A stretch of 64,000 bases of DNA from Amycolatopsis sp. A133 (GTDB lineage: Bacteria > Actinomycetota > Actinomycetes > Mycobacteriales > Pseudonocardiaceae): NCBI RefSeq assembly GCF_031082405.1, contig NZ_JAVHJU010000034.1, positions 186,001-250,000 on the forward strand, given 5' to 3'. A model generated the notes under the pieces. The model did not search any database. It saw only the letters and a program-made list of their open reading frames with translations, and had not been told where the DNA came from. Shown piece after piece: positions 30,553 through 39,262 of this stretch. Each line of letters opens with the position of its first letter. Position 1 is the first letter of the stretch. A program made the position numbers and the translations under genes.

Positions 30553-31458
30553 GTGAGCGGAGACGGCGAGTGGCGCCAGGAACTGGACGAACAGCAGCTC
30601 GAGGACGTGCGGGGGCTGCTGCTGGCCGTGCGCGAAGCCGACGGGCGGCCCGAGGTCGAGCCCGACGGCGCGCTGCCCGGCGAGTTCGACGGCGGTGAGC
30701 ACCTCGTCGCCTGCGTCGAGGGCGACGTCGTCGGCTACGCCCACCTCAACACCACTGGCAACTCGTTCGGGCACCAGGTCGCCGAGCTGTTCGTGCACCC
30801 GGCCCACCGCAACCGCGGTTACGGCGCCAAGCTGCTCCAGGCGCTCGACGAGCGGGCCGCCGTCGGCTTCCGCGTCTGGGCCCACGGCGACCACCCGGCC
30901 GCGCAGCGCCTGGCCCGGAAGACCGGCCTGGAGCGCAAGCGCGAGCTGCTGATCCTGCACGTCGACGCCGAGGGCGCGGACTGGCCCGAGCCGGTGCTGC
31001 GCGACGGCGTCTCGCTGCGGACGTTCGTGCCGGGGCAGGACGAGGACGCCGTCGTCCGGGTCAACGCGCGGGCCTTCGACTGGCACCCCGAGCAGGGGGC
31101 CATGACCGCCGACGACGTCCGCGCGGACGAGCGGCGGCCCTGGTTCGACGCGGACGGTTTCTTCCTCGCCGAACAAAAGGGCGAGGTCATCGGCTTCCAC
31201 TGGACGAAGGTGCACGAGCCGACGCCGGGCCGGTTCGGCGGCGAACGCGTCGGCGAGGTGTACGTCGTCGGTGTCGACCCGGCCGCGCAGGGCGGCGGGC
31301 TCGGGCGGGCCCTCACGCTCGCCGGGCTGCGGTACCTCGCGGGCCGGGGCCTGCGGCAGATCATCCTGTACGTCGAGGGCGACAACGCGCCGGCGCTGGC
31401 GGTCTACACCAAGCTCGGGTTTGCGCGTCACGAAACCGACGTCCAGTACGGTCGGTGA
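30553..31458 (+). CDS. mshD: Mycothiol synthase MshD
   Basis: MshD acetylates the cysteinyl amine of Cys-GlcN-Ins with acetyl-CoA, the last step of mycothiol synthesis. The 301-residue protein has two GNAT domains. The N-terminal one (about 1-140) has the loop VHPAHRNRGYGAKLLQAL. The active C-terminal one (about 150-301) has FFLAEQKGEVIGFHWTKVH, GEVYVVGVDPAAQGGGLGRALT and IILYVEGDNAPALAVYTKLGF. The length is normal for the family. It is probably transcribed from its own leaderless promoter, 70 bp after glnR. Confidence 0.95.
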   Translation: MSGDGEWRQELDEQQLEDVRGLLLAVREADGRPEVEPDGALPGEFDGGEHLVACVEGDVVGYAHLNTTGNSFGHQVAELFVHPAHRNRGYGAKLLQALDERAAVGFRVWAHGDHPAAQRLARKTGLERKRELLILHVDAEGADWPEPVLRDGVSLRTFVPGQDEDAVVRVNARAFDWHPEQGAMTADDVRADERRPWFDADGFFLAEQKGEVIGFHWTKVHEPTPGRFGGERVGEVYVVGVDPAAQGGGLGRALTLAGLRYLAGRGLRQIILYVEGDNAPALAVYTKLGFARHETDVQYGR

Positions 31459-31566
31459 CCACTATGGACACCGCGCGAACAGTCCGTCACGGAGGGCGAA
31501 CGCGCAGGTCACGGCCCGGACACGGGGCTCACCCAAGTCAGTAGCACTGCTCACATCCGGAGCCTT

Positions 31567-31588
31567 GTTCACTTTGCGTTCATCTGGA
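31567..31588 (+). promoter_or_regulatory. PHO box upstream of pstS
   Basis: Two direct 11-nt repeats, GTTCACTTTGC and GTTCATCTGGA, match the actinomycete PhoP operator (GTTCA units every 11 nt). Further half-sites occur upstream: GCTCACATCCG at 31547 and GCTCACCCAAG at 31525, the latter two helical turns (22 nt) before the former. A -10-like TAATGT lies at 31616. Phosphate-starvation induction of the pst operon is the expected outcome. Confidence 0.65.
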
Positions 31589-31683
31589 GAGGGCCGACCG
31601 TCCACCGGCGCTGCCTAATGTCCGGATCGGCGCGGCAGCACAGCCGCGGCGACCCGGTCAAGCTCCTGATGGAGGAAACAGCA

Positions 31684-32814
31684 GTGAAGATCATGCGGCC
31701 CCTGAGCGCGGTGGGCATCGTCGCGAGCGCCGCCCTCGTGCTCGCCGCCTGTGGTTCCGACCCCGCGGCGACCAACAGCAGCAGCTCGAACTCGGCTTCG
31801 GCGCCCGCTGCGACCGGCACCGCCGACGTGGAGTGCGGTGGCAAGAGCCCGCTCTCCGCCGAAGGTTCGTCGGCCCAGAAGAACGCCATCGACATCTTCA
31901 CGCAGCAGTACGGCAAGAAGTGCTCGGGCCAGCAGGTCAACTACAACCCGAGCGGCTCGGGCGCCGGCGTCAAGCAGTTCAACGCCAACCAGATCGACTT
32001 CGGCGGCTCGGACTCGCCGATCAAGGACGCCGACGCCGAGGCGGCCAAGAAGCGCTGCGCCAGCGACGCGTGGAACATCCCGCTGGTCGTCGGCCCGATC
32101 GCCGTCGCCTACAAGCTGTCCGGTGTGGACAAGCTGACGCTGACCCCGGCGGTGACCGCCAAGATCTTCAGCGGTGGCATCACCAAGTGGAACGACCCGG
32201 CCATCAAGGCCGTCAAGGGCAACGAGAGCCTGAACCTGCCGGACAAGCCGATCCAGGTCGTCTCCCGCGCCGACGAGTCGGGCACCACCGACAACTTCCA
32301 GAAGTACCTGGGTGCGGCCGCGAAGGCCGACTGGACCAAGGGTGCCGGCAAGAAGTTCAACGGTGGCGTCGGCAACGGTGCGCAGGGCTCCAACGGCGTC
32401 GCGACCGCGGTGAAGGCCTCCGACGGCGGCATCACCTACGTCGAGGGTGCGTTCGCCAAGGACGGCCTGACCCCGGCCCTCATCGACAGCGGCTCCGGCG
32501 GCGTCGAGCTCAGCGCGGCGAACGTGGCCAAGTCCCTCGACGCGGCGAAGTTCCTCAAGGACGGGTCGAACGACCTCGCGCTCGACCTCAACGGCATCTA
32601 CGCCAGCAACACCCCGGGTGCCTACCCGCTGCTGCTGACGACCTACGAGATCGTCTGCTCGAAGTACGCGAACCCGGACGTCGCGAAGGCCGTCAAGGCG
32701 TTCCTGACGGTCGCCGCCACCGACGGCCAGCAGCCGCTGTCCGCCAAGGGTTACGTGCCGATCCCGCAGTCCCTGCAGACCAAGGTCCTGGCCGCGGTCA
32801 AGGCCATCTCCTGA
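31684..32814 (+). CDS. pstS: Phosphate-binding lipoprotein PstS
   Basis: PstS captures phosphate outside the membrane and delivers it to PstCA. The 376-residue precursor has a lipoprotein signal with lipobox VLAAC-G (Cys near residue 21), a Ser/Ala linker, and the periplasmic-binding fold. Phosphate-contact segments are visible: LSAEGSSAQKNAI, YNPSGSGAGVKQF, IDFGGSDSPI and SRADESGTTDNFQKYL. Start is GTG at 31684, 8 bases after a strong GGAGG; ATG codons at 31618 and 31669 are unsupported. It heads the pstSCAB operon under a PHO box. Confidence 0.96.
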   Translation: MKIMRPLSAVGIVASAALVLAACGSDPAATNSSSSNSASAPAATGTADVECGGKSPLSAEGSSAQKNAIDIFTQQYGKKCSGQQVNYNPSGSGAGVKQFNANQIDFGGSDSPIKDADAEAAKKRCASDAWNIPLVVGPIAVAYKLSGVDKLTLTPAVTAKIFSGGITKWNDPAIKAVKGNESLNLPDKPIQVVSRADESGTTDNFQKYLGAAAKADWTKGAGKKFNGGVGNGAQGSNGVATAVKASDGGITYVEGAFAKDGLTPALIDSGSGGVELSAANVAKSLDAAKFLKDGSNDLALDLNGIYASNTPGAYPLLLTTYEIVCSKYANPDVAKAVKAFLTVAATDGQQPLSAKGYVPIPQSLQTKVLAAVKAIS

Positions 32815-32865
32815 ACCGGCGTTGCGACTGAAATCCGAGTGATAGAGGCTGGTCAGAAGTAGCTG

Positions 32866-33933
32866 ATGAGCGAGTCATCCTCGACGCGAACGCCCACCGG
32901 CGACCCCGGTGGGCGTTCGTCGTCCGTCACGACGCCCCCGGAGGTCCCGATTTCGGAGCAGCAAGCCCCGCCGGCGGAGAAGCAACCGCCCGCGGGTGAG
33001 AAACCGAAGAAGGTGCGGCCCGGTGACCGCATCTTCCAGAACTTGACCACCGGGGCCGGGATCTTCGTCGTCGGCCTGATCGGCCTGATCGGGCTCTTCC
33101 TGCTCATCCAGGCGATCCCGGCGCTGCAGGCCAACAAGGCCAACTTCCTGACGAACCACGGCTGGTCGACCAGCGACCCCGCGAACATGTCGTTCGGCAT
33201 CCTCGACCTGCTCGAGGTCACGGTGGCGACGTCGCTCGTGGCGCTGGTCATCGCGATGCCGATTTCGCTGGGCATCGCGCTGTTCCTGACCCAGTACGCG
33301 CCGAAGCGGCTCGCGCGGCCGTTCGGGTACGTCATCGACCTGCTCGCCGCGGTGCCGTCGATCATCTTCGGCCTCTGGGGCATCCTCGTGTTCGCTCCGG
33401 CGATCGAGCCGTTCTCGCAGTGGATCAACGACACGTTCTCGTGGTTCCCGCTGCTGGCGCCCGGCAACGTCGCGCCCAGCGTGCGCGGCACGATCTTCAC
33501 CGCCGGCATCGTGCTGGCCGTGATGATCCTGCCGATCATCACGTCGCTCTCGCGCGAGGTGTTCGAGCGGACGCCGACGCCGCACATCGAGGGTGCGCTG
33601 GCGCTCGGCGCCACCCGCTGGGAGGTCATCCGCACCACGGTGCTGCCGTTCGGCAAGGCCGGGTACGTCGGCGCGTCCATGCTCGGTCTCGGCCGTGCGC
33701 TGGGCGAGACGATCGCGCTGGCCGTCATCCTGCTGATCCCGCAGGGCAAGAACTTCGACTGGAGCCTCTTCGACGGTGGCGCCACCTTCGCGTCGAAGAT
33801 CGCCGCGAACTACAGCGAGTTCAACAACGAGATCTCGGCGGGCGCGTACATCGCGGCCGGCCTGGTGCTGTTCGTGCTCACGTTCGTGGTGAACTTCGCG
33901 GCCCGGTCCGTCATCGGCAAGAAGGGAGACTGA
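32866..33933 (+). CDS. pstC: Phosphate ABC transporter permease PstC
   Basis: PstC is one of two membrane subunits of the high-affinity phosphate transporter. The 355-residue protein has a Pro/Glu-rich cytoplasmic N terminus (about 1-45) and six membrane helices. The ATPase-contacting EAA loop reads EVFERTPTPHIEGALALGATRWEVIRTTVLPFGKAG (about 227-262). It lies 51 bases after pstS and 2 bases before pstA, within the operon. Confidence 0.95.
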   Translation: MSESSSTRTPTGDPGGRSSSVTTPPEVPISEQQAPPAEKQPPAGEKPKKVRPGDRIFQNLTTGAGIFVVGLIGLIGLFLLIQAIPALQANKANFLTNHGWSTSDPANMSFGILDLLEVTVATSLVALVIAMPISLGIALFLTQYAPKRLARPFGYVIDLLAAVPSIIFGLWGILVFAPAIEPFSQWINDTFSWFPLLAPGNVAPSVRGTIFTAGIVLAVMILPIITSLSREVFERTPTPHIEGALALGATRWEVIRTTVLPFGKAGYVGASMLGLGRALGETIALAVILLIPQGKNFDWSLFDGGATFASKIAANYSEFNNEISAGAYIAAGLVLFVLTFVVNFAARSVIGKKGD

Positions 33934-33935
33934 GC

Positions 33936-34853
33936 ATGTCCGTCACCACGCTCGAGGCCCCCGCCACGACGCCGGCGTTCCAGCAGGTCAGCCTCGCCCG
34001 CAAGGTCAAGAACGGCATCGCGACCACGCTGGTCTGGCTGTCGTTCCTGATCGCCGTAGTCCCGCTGGTGTGGGTGCTCTACACGGTCGTCGCGAACGGC
34101 ATCAAGCGCCTCCCGTACTCCAACTGGTGGTCGCAGGACCTGGGCAACTACCTGTCCGACGAGGTCGGCGGCGGCGTGCTGCACGCCATCATCGGCAGCT
34201 TGCTGCAGGGCCTGGTCTGCGCGATCATCGCGGTGCCGATCGGCATGCTCGTGGCGATCTACCTCGTCGAGTACGGCCGGGGCAAGCTGGCGAAGGCCAC
34301 GACGTTCATGGTCGACATCCTCTCCGGTGTCCCCTCGATCGTCGCCGCGCTGTTCATCTACGCGCTCTGGATCACCACCTTCGGCCTGCCGCGCAGCGGT
34401 TTCGCCGTGTCGCTGGCCCTGGTGCTGCTGATGATCCCGGTGGTCGTCCGCTCGTCGGAGGAAATGCTGCGGATCGTCCCGGACGACCTGCGCGAGGCGT
34501 CGTACGCGCTGGGGGTGCCGAAGTGGAAGACGATCATGAAGATCGTCCTGCCGACGGCGATGTCCGGCATCATCGGCGGCATCATGATGGCGCTGGCCCG
34601 CGTGATGGGCGAGACCGCGCCGCTGCTGGTCCTGGTGGGCTACTCCGCCTACACGAACTGGGACATCTTCAGCGGCGAGCAGGCGGCACTGCCGTTGCTG
34701 ATGAACAACGAGCGGGTCACCAACTCGATGGATCCCGGCTCGGTCGGCTTCGACCGGATCTGGGGCGCGGCGCTGACCCTGGTGCTCATCATCGCTGTGA
34801 TCAACCTCCTCGCCACCGTGTTCGCGCGCCTCGTCGCCCCGAAGAAGAAGTGA
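33936..34853 (+). CDS. pstA: Phosphate ABC transporter permease PstA
   Basis: This 305-residue partner of PstC has six membrane helices, beginning with LVWLSFLIAVVPLVWVLYTVV. Its EAA loop is MLRIVPDDLREASYALGVPKWKTIMKIVLPTAMSGI. The motif VDILSGVPSIVAALFIYAL is typical of PstA. The ATG is 2 bases after the pstC stop, with AAGGGAG inside the pstC end as ribosome-binding site, so translation is coupled. Confidence 0.95.
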   Translation: MSVTTLEAPATTPAFQQVSLARKVKNGIATTLVWLSFLIAVVPLVWVLYTVVANGIKRLPYSNWWSQDLGNYLSDEVGGGVLHAIIGSLLQGLVCAIIAVPIGMLVAIYLVEYGRGKLAKATTFMVDILSGVPSIVAALFIYALWITTFGLPRSGFAVSLALVLLMIPVVVRSSEEMLRIVPDDLREASYALGVPKWKTIMKIVLPTAMSGIIGGIMMALARVMGETAPLLVLVGYSAYTNWDIFSGEQAALPLLMNNERVTNSMDPGSVGFDRIWGAALTLVLIIAVINLLATVFARLVAPKKK

Positions 34854-34863
34854 GCTGTTCCTG

Positions 34864-35640
34864 ATGGCCAAGCGAATCGATGTCAAGGACGTCGACATCT
34901 ACTACGGCAAGTTCCACGCCGTGGACGGCGTCACCCTGTCGGTGCCGCCGCGCAACGTCACCGCGTTCATCGGCCCGTCGGGCTGTGGCAAGTCGACGGT
35001 GCTGCGCACGCTCAACCGCATGCACGAAGTGATCCCCGGCGCCCGCGTGGACGGCCAGGTGCTCCTCGACGGCGAGGACATCTACGCGTCGGCGGTCGAC
35101 CCGGTGCAGGTGCGCCGCACGATCGGCATGGTGTTCCAGCGCCCCAACCCGTTCCCGACGATGTCCATCAAGGACAACGTCGTCGCCGGGCTGAAGCTGG
35201 GCGGCACCAAGGGCAGGAAGACCCTCGACGAGATCGCCGAGCGCGCGCTGCGCGGAGCGAACCTGTGGAACGAGGTCAAGGACCGCCTCAACAAGCCGGG
35301 CGGCGGCCTTTCGGGCGGTCAGCAGCAGCGGCTGTGCATCGCCCGCGCGATCGCGGTCCAGCCGGACGTGCTGCTGATGGACGAGCCGTGCTCGGCCCTG
35401 GACCCGATCTCGACGCTCGCGATCGAGGACCTGATCGGCGAACTGAAGAAGGACTACACGATCGTCATCGTCACGCACAACATGCAGCAGGCGGCGCGGG
35501 TTTCCGACCAGACGGCGTTCTTCAACCTGGCGGGCGTCGGCCAGCCGGGCCGGCTGGTGGAGCTGAACGACACGGAGAAGATCTTCTCCAACCCCGACCA
35601 AAAGGCCACGGAAGACTACATCTCCGGCCGCTTCGGCTGA
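34864..35640 (+). CDS. pstB: Phosphate ABC transporter ATP-binding protein PstB
   Basis: PstB energises phosphate import. The 258-residue ATPase has Walker A GPSGCGKST (about 36-44), a Q-loop GMVFQRPNPFPTMS, signature LSGGQQQRLCIARA, Walker B LLMDEPCSALDP, and the H-loop VTHNMQQAARV. All catalytic elements are intact and the length is typical. It is the last gene of pstSCAB; a hairpin terminator separates it from the convergent phoU. Confidence 0.97.
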   Translation: MAKRIDVKDVDIYYGKFHAVDGVTLSVPPRNVTAFIGPSGCGKSTVLRTLNRMHEVIPGARVDGQVLLDGEDIYASAVDPVQVRRTIGMVFQRPNPFPTMSIKDNVVAGLKLGGTKGRKTLDEIAERALRGANLWNEVKDRLNKPGGGLSGGQQQRLCIARAIAVQPDVLLMDEPCSALDPISTLAIEDLIGELKKDYTIVIVTHNMQQAARVSDQTAFFNLAGVGQPGRLVELNDTEKIFSNPDQKATEDYISGRFG

Positions 35641-35671
35641 GTCCTAAAAGGACGACAGAGCGGCCCACGAA

Positions 35672-35701
35672 GAAAGCCCCCGGCTCCGGCCGGGGGCTTT
35701 C
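35672..35701. terminator. Bidirectional terminator between pstB and phoU
   Basis: A 13-bp perfect stem, GAAAGCCCCCGGC with GCCGGGGGCTTTC, encloses a TCCG loop, with A- and T-runs at its two ends. It lies between convergent stop codons and should work on both strands. Confidence 0.85.
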
Positions 35702-35714
35702 TCGTTGGCAGGAC

Positions 35715-36380
35715 TCAGAGGTCGTCGGCGGAGCCGTAGCCCGGCATCTTGCCGGTGACCACGAAGATCATCCGCTTCGCGACCGACACCGCGTGGTCGG
35801 CGTAGCGCTCGTAGAAGCGGCCCAGCAGCGTCACGTCGACCGCCGCGGCCACACCGTGGGGCCACTCGCGGTCCATGATGACGGTGAACAGGTGGCGGTG
35901 GATGTCGTCCACCTGGTCGTCGTCGGACTCGAGCGTCTTCGCCGCTTCGACGTCCTTCGACTTGATGACCTGCTCGGTCTGGCGGGCCAGCTTGACCGCG
36001 ACCTCGCCCATCTCGGCGAAGTACGGGCGCACCGCGTCCGGCAGGACCGGCTCGGGGTGACGGCGCCGCGCGGCCTTCGCCACGTGCAGCGCCAGGTCGC
36101 CCATCCGCTCCAGGCTTTCCGCGGCGTGGATCGCCGCCAGGACGGTGCGCAGATCGGTGGCCACGGGCGCCTGCAGGGCCAGCAGGGCGTACGCCTGCTC
36201 CTCGCACTGGGCGCGGGCGTCGTCGACCTTGGCGTCGTCGCTGATCACCTGCTCGGCGAGACCGAGATCGACCTCCAGCAGTGCCCGGGTCGCCCGCTCC
36301 ATGGCGTCGGCGACCTGGACCGACATCGCGGTCAGGTGGTCGGCGAGCTGTTCGAGTTCGACATGGTAAGCCTCACGCAT
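35715..36380 (-). CDS. phoU: Phosphate signalling protein PhoU
   Basis: PhoU links the Pst transporter to the PhoR/PhoP two-component system and restrains phosphate uptake when phosphate is plentiful. The 221-residue all-helical protein is two PhoU bundles. The metal-binding patterns are visible as ERATRALLEVDLGLAEQVISDDAKVDD and HAAESLERMGDLALHVAKAA in the first half. In the second half the matching segment is TLLGRFYERYADHAVSVAKRM. It matches PhoY2 (Rv0821c). It is convergent with pstB and has its own PHO box about 40 bp upstream. Confidence 0.95.
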   Translation of the reverse strand: MREAYHVELEQLADHLTAMSVQVADAMERATRALLEVDLGLAEQVISDDAKVDDARAQCEEQAYALLALQAPVATDLRTVLAAIHAAESLERMGDLALHVAKAARRRHPEPVLPDAVRPYFAEMGEVAVKLARQTEQVIKSKDVEAAKTLESDDDQVDDIHRHLFTVIMDREWPHGVAAAVDVTLLGRFYERYADHAVSVAKRMIFVVTGKMPGYGSADDL

Positions 36381-36419
36381 GGCCCAACCCTACGGCCAAC
36401 CGAGGTCGAACACCGCATC

Positions 36420-36441
36420 GCCGGGTGAACCGCACGTGAAC
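36420..36441 (-). promoter_or_regulatory. PHO box upstream of phoU
   Basis: On the minus strand two adjacent 11-nt repeats, GTTCACGTGCG and GTTCACCCGGC, match the PhoP operator units very well (GTTCAC in both). The site begins 40 bp upstream of the phoU ATG, in the 83-bp gap after the LCP gene. It implies that phoU is itself phosphate-regulated, independently of pstSCAB. Confidence 0.7.
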
Positions 36442-36463
36442 CCGGACTAACGATCGTCCCGGC

Positions 36464-39043
36464 TCAGCCGGTGCTGGTGGTCTTCCGGGTCGTGGTCGAC
36501 TTGGAGCTGCCACTGCTCTTCGACTTCGACGTGCTGGTCGGCGGAGCCTGTTCGCTCACCGGGACCGGTGCGTTCGGGTCGGGCAGCGGGGTGTTGTTGC
36601 GCAGCGCGTCGAAGAGGGCCTTCGTCTTGCTGCGGACGAGCACCTCGTTGCCGCGGTTGTTGGCCGTGCCGACCGTCGGGACGGTCAGGAACGAGATCTT
36701 CGACGGGTCCAGGCCCTTCATCGACTGCGCCAGCGTCATCATCTGCTTGACACCGAGGTTGTCGCCGAAGGTCGCCTTCGCGAAGGCCGTGATGAAGTCG
36801 CTGAGCTTGCCCGGGTCGAGCACGACGTCCGACGACATGACCTTCCGCAGCAGCGCACCGATGAACTCCTGCTGCCGCTTGATCCGGCCGTAGTCCGACG
36901 TCGGATCGTTCTTGACGTGCCGGGCGCGCACGAAGTTCAGCGCCTGGTCGCCGGAGATCGTCACGTCGCCGGTCTCCAGCAGCACCTTGCCGAGGATGCT
37001 GTCGTCGATCGGGATCTCGGTGTGGATGGTGACGCCGTGCACCGCGTCGACCATCTCCTTGAAGCCGTTGAAGTCGATGCCGACGAAGTGGTTGATCCGC
37101 AGCCCGGTGATCTGCTGGATCACCTTGGTCACGCACGCCGGCCCGCCGACCGCGTAGGCGGTGTTCAGCTTCGCGATCTTCTGCGCGGGCACCTTTTCGT
37201 CGGTCGTCTTGCTCTGCACGGGGTCCCAGCGCTGGCACTCGGGCCGGTCGACCTCGAGGTCGCGCGGGAACGACGTGACGACGACCCGTTTCCGGTCGGC
37301 CGGGATGTGCGCGACCATCACGGTGTCGCTCCGGGCGCCCGGAGTGCTGTCGGCGGTGCCGACGCCTTCCTCGGCGGACGCGCCGTCGCGGGTGTCGGAG
37401 CCGACCATCAGGAAGTTCTCGTCGTTGGCCTGCGCGTCGGCGTCCTGGATGTCGGCCGAGTTCTCGTCCAGCGCGGAGACCTGGGTGAACTTGGCGTCGA
37501 AGTAGGTCTGGGCGCCCCAAGCGCCCCCGATGCCGAGGAAAACGAGCCCGGCGACAACGGCGGCGGCGATCCGCCCGAACCGCGCCGACCGGTCGAGCTT
37601 CTGCTGTTTCTTCTCCTGCAGCCGGGTCTGTTCGGCCTTCTCGGCCGCGTCTTCCTCCGGGGGCGCAGTGGTGACAACACGGTGGAGGGCGGTGCGGGTG
37701 CTCTCGAGGATCGAAGCGGGCGAGAGGCGTTCCCTGCGTTCCCGCCGCTTGGCCTCTTCGGCTTCCATCTCGTCGTGCGCGGCGGAGAACCGGGCGAGGG
37801 TGTGGTCGATCTTGCGGCGGTACTGGGTCGCCTCGTCGATCGCTTCCATCTCATCGGTCATGGTGAGCGGATCAAGCGCGGCCCGCGGCGGCACGGCGAC
37901 CGTGGTGCGCCGGGGGGAAGGGCTGTCGGGGGTGGAGCGCGGGGGTGCGGCTGCGTCAGCCGGCGTGCGGCGGGGTGCCGGGCCGTCGGCGGCGACGCGC
38001 GGCTCGGCCGGAGCCGGCGAGCGGCGGGCCACGGGGTTTTCGGCGGTGCGGCGGGGTGCGGGGCCGTCGGCGGCGACGCGCGGCTCGGCCGGAGCTGCGG
38101 CTCGGCGGGGTGCGGGGCCGTCGGCGCTGGCGTGGCGGGGCGTCGGGCTGTCCGGTGCGGGCCGCTGGGGCGCGGCTGCCTCAGCCGTCGGGCGGCGGGC
38201 CGCAGGGCTCTCGGCAGCTCGGCGCGGGGCTGGGCCATCCGCGGCCACACGCGGCTCGGCCGGAGCCGCTGCCCGACGAGGTGCGGGGCCGTCGGCGCGG
38301 CGAGGCGTCGGGCTGTCCGGTGTGGGCCGCTGCGGTGCTACTGCCTCGGCCGGTGCCACCGGGCGGCGGGCCGCGGGGCTCTCCGCAGCCCGGCGGGGTG
38401 CCGGACCGTCCGCGGCCGGGCGCGGGGGTGCTGCGGCGTCGGCTCGGCGGGGTGCCGGGCCGTCCGGCATGGGGCGTTGCGGTGCGCTTCCTTCGGCGGC
38501 CGCGCGGCGGGGTGCCGGGCTGTCCGGGGTGGGGCGGGCCGCGCGGTGCGGTGGGGCGCTCTCGGGTGCGGCGCCCTCGGCCATCGGGCGGCGGAGCCGC
38601 CGAGGCGGCTGAGGTGCCGCCGACGTCTGCTGCGGGCCCGGGGTCGCGGCCGGGGGGCGGCGCTGGAGCGGGGCCTCCGGCAGCGGGGCGGCGGCGGTCG
38701 TGCGGCGCGGCTGACGCGGTCGCGGGGTGCGCGGTTGACGAGTGGCATCCGCGGGTACTGGGTTATCCGTAGGGGCCTGCGCCGGCCGCGGAGCACGCGG
38801 CTGCGAAGCCCGCGCCGGGGCCGGAGGGGCCGGTGGTTCGGCCGGCCGCGCCCGGTGTCCCGGCTGGTCGGAGCGGTCCTGCTGCTCGCGGGCCGGCAGG
38901 GGGCGGACGCCCGTGGTCTTGGCGACGACGTCGGAGACGCTGATCCCGCCCTGGTCCTCCATCGACCGGCGCCGTCCGGGCCGGGGCCGCGCGGGACCGT
39001 CGGGGTGGTGACCGGTTCCCGGGCTGTCGTGCTCGTCCGGCAC
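36464..39043 (-). CDS. LytR-CpsA-Psr (LCP) cell-wall ligase with giant disordered N terminus
   Basis: LCP enzymes move polyprenyl-phosphate-linked glycopolymers onto peptidoglycan. In mycolic-acid relatives these include arabinogalactan. The 859-residue protein has about 390 disordered residues (Pro, Ala, Arg) full of DGPAPRR-type repeats. A charged coiled region (about 395-485), one membrane helix (about 489-512) and the extracellular LCP domain (about 540-815) follow. LCP landmarks include MVGSDTRDG, SDTVMVAHI, RVVVTSFPRDLEVDRP, INHFVGIDFNGFKEMVDAVHGV and ALNFVRARHVKNDPTSDYGRIKRQQ. It ends in a Ser/Thr/Lys tail. GTG start follows AAAGGAG. Position as Rv0822c. Confidence 0.9.
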   Translation of the reverse strand: MPDEHDSPGTGHHPDGPARPRPGRRRSMEDQGGISVSDVVAKTTGVRPLPAREQQDRSDQPGHRARPAEPPAPPAPARASQPRAPRPAQAPTDNPVPADATRQPRTPRPRQPRRTTAAAPLPEAPLQRRPPAATPGPQQTSAAPQPPRRLRRPMAEGAAPESAPPHRAARPTPDSPAPRRAAAEGSAPQRPMPDGPAPRRADAAAPPRPAADGPAPRRAAESPAARRPVAPAEAVAPQRPTPDSPTPRRADGPAPRRAAAPAEPRVAADGPAPRRAAESPAARRPTAEAAAPQRPAPDSPTPRHASADGPAPRRAAAPAEPRVAADGPAPRRTAENPVARRSPAPAEPRVAADGPAPRRTPADAAAPPRSTPDSPSPRRTTVAVPPRAALDPLTMTDEMEAIDEATQYRRKIDHTLARFSAAHDEMEAEEAKRRERRERLSPASILESTRTALHRVVTTAPPEEDAAEKAEQTRLQEKKQQKLDRSARFGRIAAAVVAGLVFLGIGGAWGAQTYFDAKFTQVSALDENSADIQDADAQANDENFLMVGSDTRDGASAEEGVGTADSTPGARSDTVMVAHIPADRKRVVVTSFPRDLEVDRPECQRWDPVQSKTTDEKVPAQKIAKLNTAYAVGGPACVTKVIQQITGLRINHFVGIDFNGFKEMVDAVHGVTIHTEIPIDDSILGKVLLETGDVTISGDQALNFVRARHVKNDPTSDYGRIKRQQEFIGALLRKVMSSDVVLDPGKLSDFITAFAKATFGDNLGVKQMMTLAQSMKGLDPSKISFLTVPTVGTANNRGNEVLVRSKTKALFDALRNNTPLPDPNAPVPVSEQAPPTSTSKSKSSGSSKSTTTRKTTSTG
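37930..38600 (-). repeat. Degenerate coding repeats in the LCP N terminus
   Basis: At least seven copies of the DGPAPRR unit and four of DSP-x-PR(R/H) occur, interleaved with ESPAARRP- and AEPRVA-type segments. DNA-level copies such as GGGGTGCGGGGCCGTCGGCG are nearly identical, so the array probably evolves by unequal recombination. The frame is unbroken. The polymer is highly basic and would lie in the cytoplasm. Confidence 0.75.
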
Positions 39044-39262
39044 TCGGTCTCCTTTCGCGCGATCGAAGGGTGGCTTCGACTTGGCCGTGTTCCCCCGCAG
39101 GAGGTGATCGTTCCCGGGGAGGTTTTTGTTATCGTACGGATACCCCCCGTTCGTGACGACACCCTCCCGGAATTTTCTTCACCTTGAGTCGACGAACGGC
39201 TGGTGCGCGTCGACAAACGGGTGAGGACCCTTGTCGACTACCGGAGTAATGCCGTGTTCGTG

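Noticed and set aside
31486..31501. Possible GlnR site (GTCAC-N6-CGAAC) upstream of pstS
   Set aside because: Only one imperfect half-pair is visible and the second arm is absent; the PHO box is a better explanation of control here.
37930..38600. Repeat cluster that could be mistaken for a CRISPR array
   Set aside because: The repeats are in frame, degenerate, Pro/Ala/Arg-coding and without regular unique spacers; no cas genes are present.
36917..39187. Long plus-strand open frame (over 750 codons) opposite the LCP gene
   Set aside because: It is the antisense of a repeat-rich, high-GC gene with a clear LCP domain and RBS; its product is Gly/Arg/Ala-rich without any family pattern.
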